From an uncultured Bryobacterales bacterium (lineage in GTDB: Bacteria; Acidobacteriota; Terriglobia; Bryobacterales; Bryobacteraceae): a stretch of 5,312 bases of DNA. Location of the stretch: assembly GCA_937859895.1 (NCBI GenBank), contig CALMAV010000211.1, positions 4,946 through 10,257 on the forward strand, in the 5' to 3' direction. The notes under the pieces are model-generated. The model was not told where the DNA came from. It made no database searches and saw nothing but the letters and a program-made list of their open reading frames with translations. The translations under genes and the position numbers were made by a program. Shown piece by piece: positions 4,871 to 5,312 of this stretch (its first letter is position 1; every line of letters starts with the position of its first letter).

Positions 4871-5312
4871 GTGCGCCTGTTGTCTCTGTTTATTCTTCTT
4901 GCAGCGCTGCTGCTGGCGGACACTTTCAAGCTCTACCTAAAGGACGGCGGGTTTCACTTGGTCCGCGAATACCAGGTACAAGGCGACCGGGTTCGCTACT
5001 ACAGCACTGAACGCGGTGACTACGAGGAAATTCCTAAAGAGCTGGTCGATCTGGAAAAGACAGAGAGGGAACACAAAGGTAAAGCTGAGGCATCGGCCCG
5101 GAACACCCGCGAACTCGATGAGGAGGAGAAGGCTGAGCGCGCCCTTGCCAAGGAGATTGCGTCCATCCCAGTGGAGAGCGGCGCTTTCTATAAGCCAGCC
5201 GATGTGATCAAGCCTTTGAAGCTGGCCGACTTTCAAATCATTACCGACAAGAAGCGCCGGATCATTCAGTACATGTCGCCGATACCGATCATTCCCGGTA
5301 AAGCAACCGTCG
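4871..5312 (+). CDS. Secreted coiled-coil protein of unknown function (3' partial)
   Basis: The frame stays open from GTG 4871 to the window edge (147 codons). GTG is chosen because the frame upstream has no other standard start and because it yields a clean signal peptide: MRLLSLFILLAALLLA with a likely cut before Asp17 (LLLA|DTFKL). GAGGA (4853-4857) lies 13 bases upstream, rather far. The mature part begins DTFKLYLKDGGFHLVREYQVQGDRVRYYSTERGDY (residues 17-51), which reads as a small beta-rich module. A strongly charged helix (about 56-98, rich in Glu/Lys/Arg, coiled-coil-like) follows, then a stretch ending YMSPIPIIPGKATV. I recall proteins of this style from Acidobacteriota genomes but cannot name a function; the C-terminal part that might settle it lies outside the window. 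Confidence 0.75.
   Translation, partial: MRLLSLFILLAALLLADTFKLYLKDGGFHLVREYQVQGDRVRYYSTERGDYEEIPKELVDLEKTEREHKGKAEASARNTRELDEEEKAERALAKEIASIPVESGAFYKPADVIKPLKLADFQIITDKKRRIIQYMSPIPIIPGKATV

Noticed and set aside
4937..5236. Minus-strand open frame opposite the secreted protein
   Set aside because: The plus strand has a signal peptide and a coherent charged helix; the minus frame has no supporting signal.

Overview
The window looks like chromosomal DNA of an Acidobacteriota bacterium (Terriglobia/Bryobacterales-like). This is judged from recollection of protein families, not from a search. The supports are two secreted proteins of a style I associate with that phylum (the first gene and the last, partial one), a class D sortase with an LPxTA-like substrate in an apparently Gram-negative setting, a SigK/RskA-type pair, and an isolated nuoI. 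There are eight protein genes, two of them cut by the window edges. I see no rRNA, tRNA, transposon or CRISPR array.

Left part (about 1-1945, + strand): a tight three-gene cassette with gaps of 4 and 5 bp. It encodes (i) a secreted protein, 5' end outside the window, with a folded N-terminal domain, a long Pro/Ala linker and a C-terminal sorting-signal-like tail (MPHTAS, hydrophobic helix, RRR); (ii) a 154-residue single-pass membrane protein of unknown function; (iii) a class D-type sortase with His105, Cys161 and Arg173. The simplest reading is a dedicated sortase with its substrate next door.

Middle part (1946-3455, + strand): a 206-bp intergenic region with a candidate promoter and a possible short leader ORF, followed by an ECF sigma factor and a membrane-bound RskA-type anti-sigma factor. 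These two overlap by 4 bp (ATGA), and the anti-sigma has a strong Shine-Dalgarno. This is a classic regulatory pair that holds a sigma factor at the membrane until a signal releases it.

Right part (3452-4804, - strand): nuoI (two 4Fe-4S clusters, respiratory complex I) followed by a Cas6-type RAMP protein in the same reading frame. The cas6-like gene meets rskA tail to tail, and the two stop codons share the four bases TTAA. No other cas gene and no repeat array is visible. The cas6-like gene has an odd 5' end. Its only standard start is a GTG buried in a perfect 8-bp hairpin with a UNCG-type tetraloop, while coding-like RAMP sequence continues upstream of that GTG to the nuoI stop.

Right edge (4805-5312): a 66-bp divergent spacer, then the start of a + strand gene for a secreted, coiled-coil-containing protein that runs off the window.
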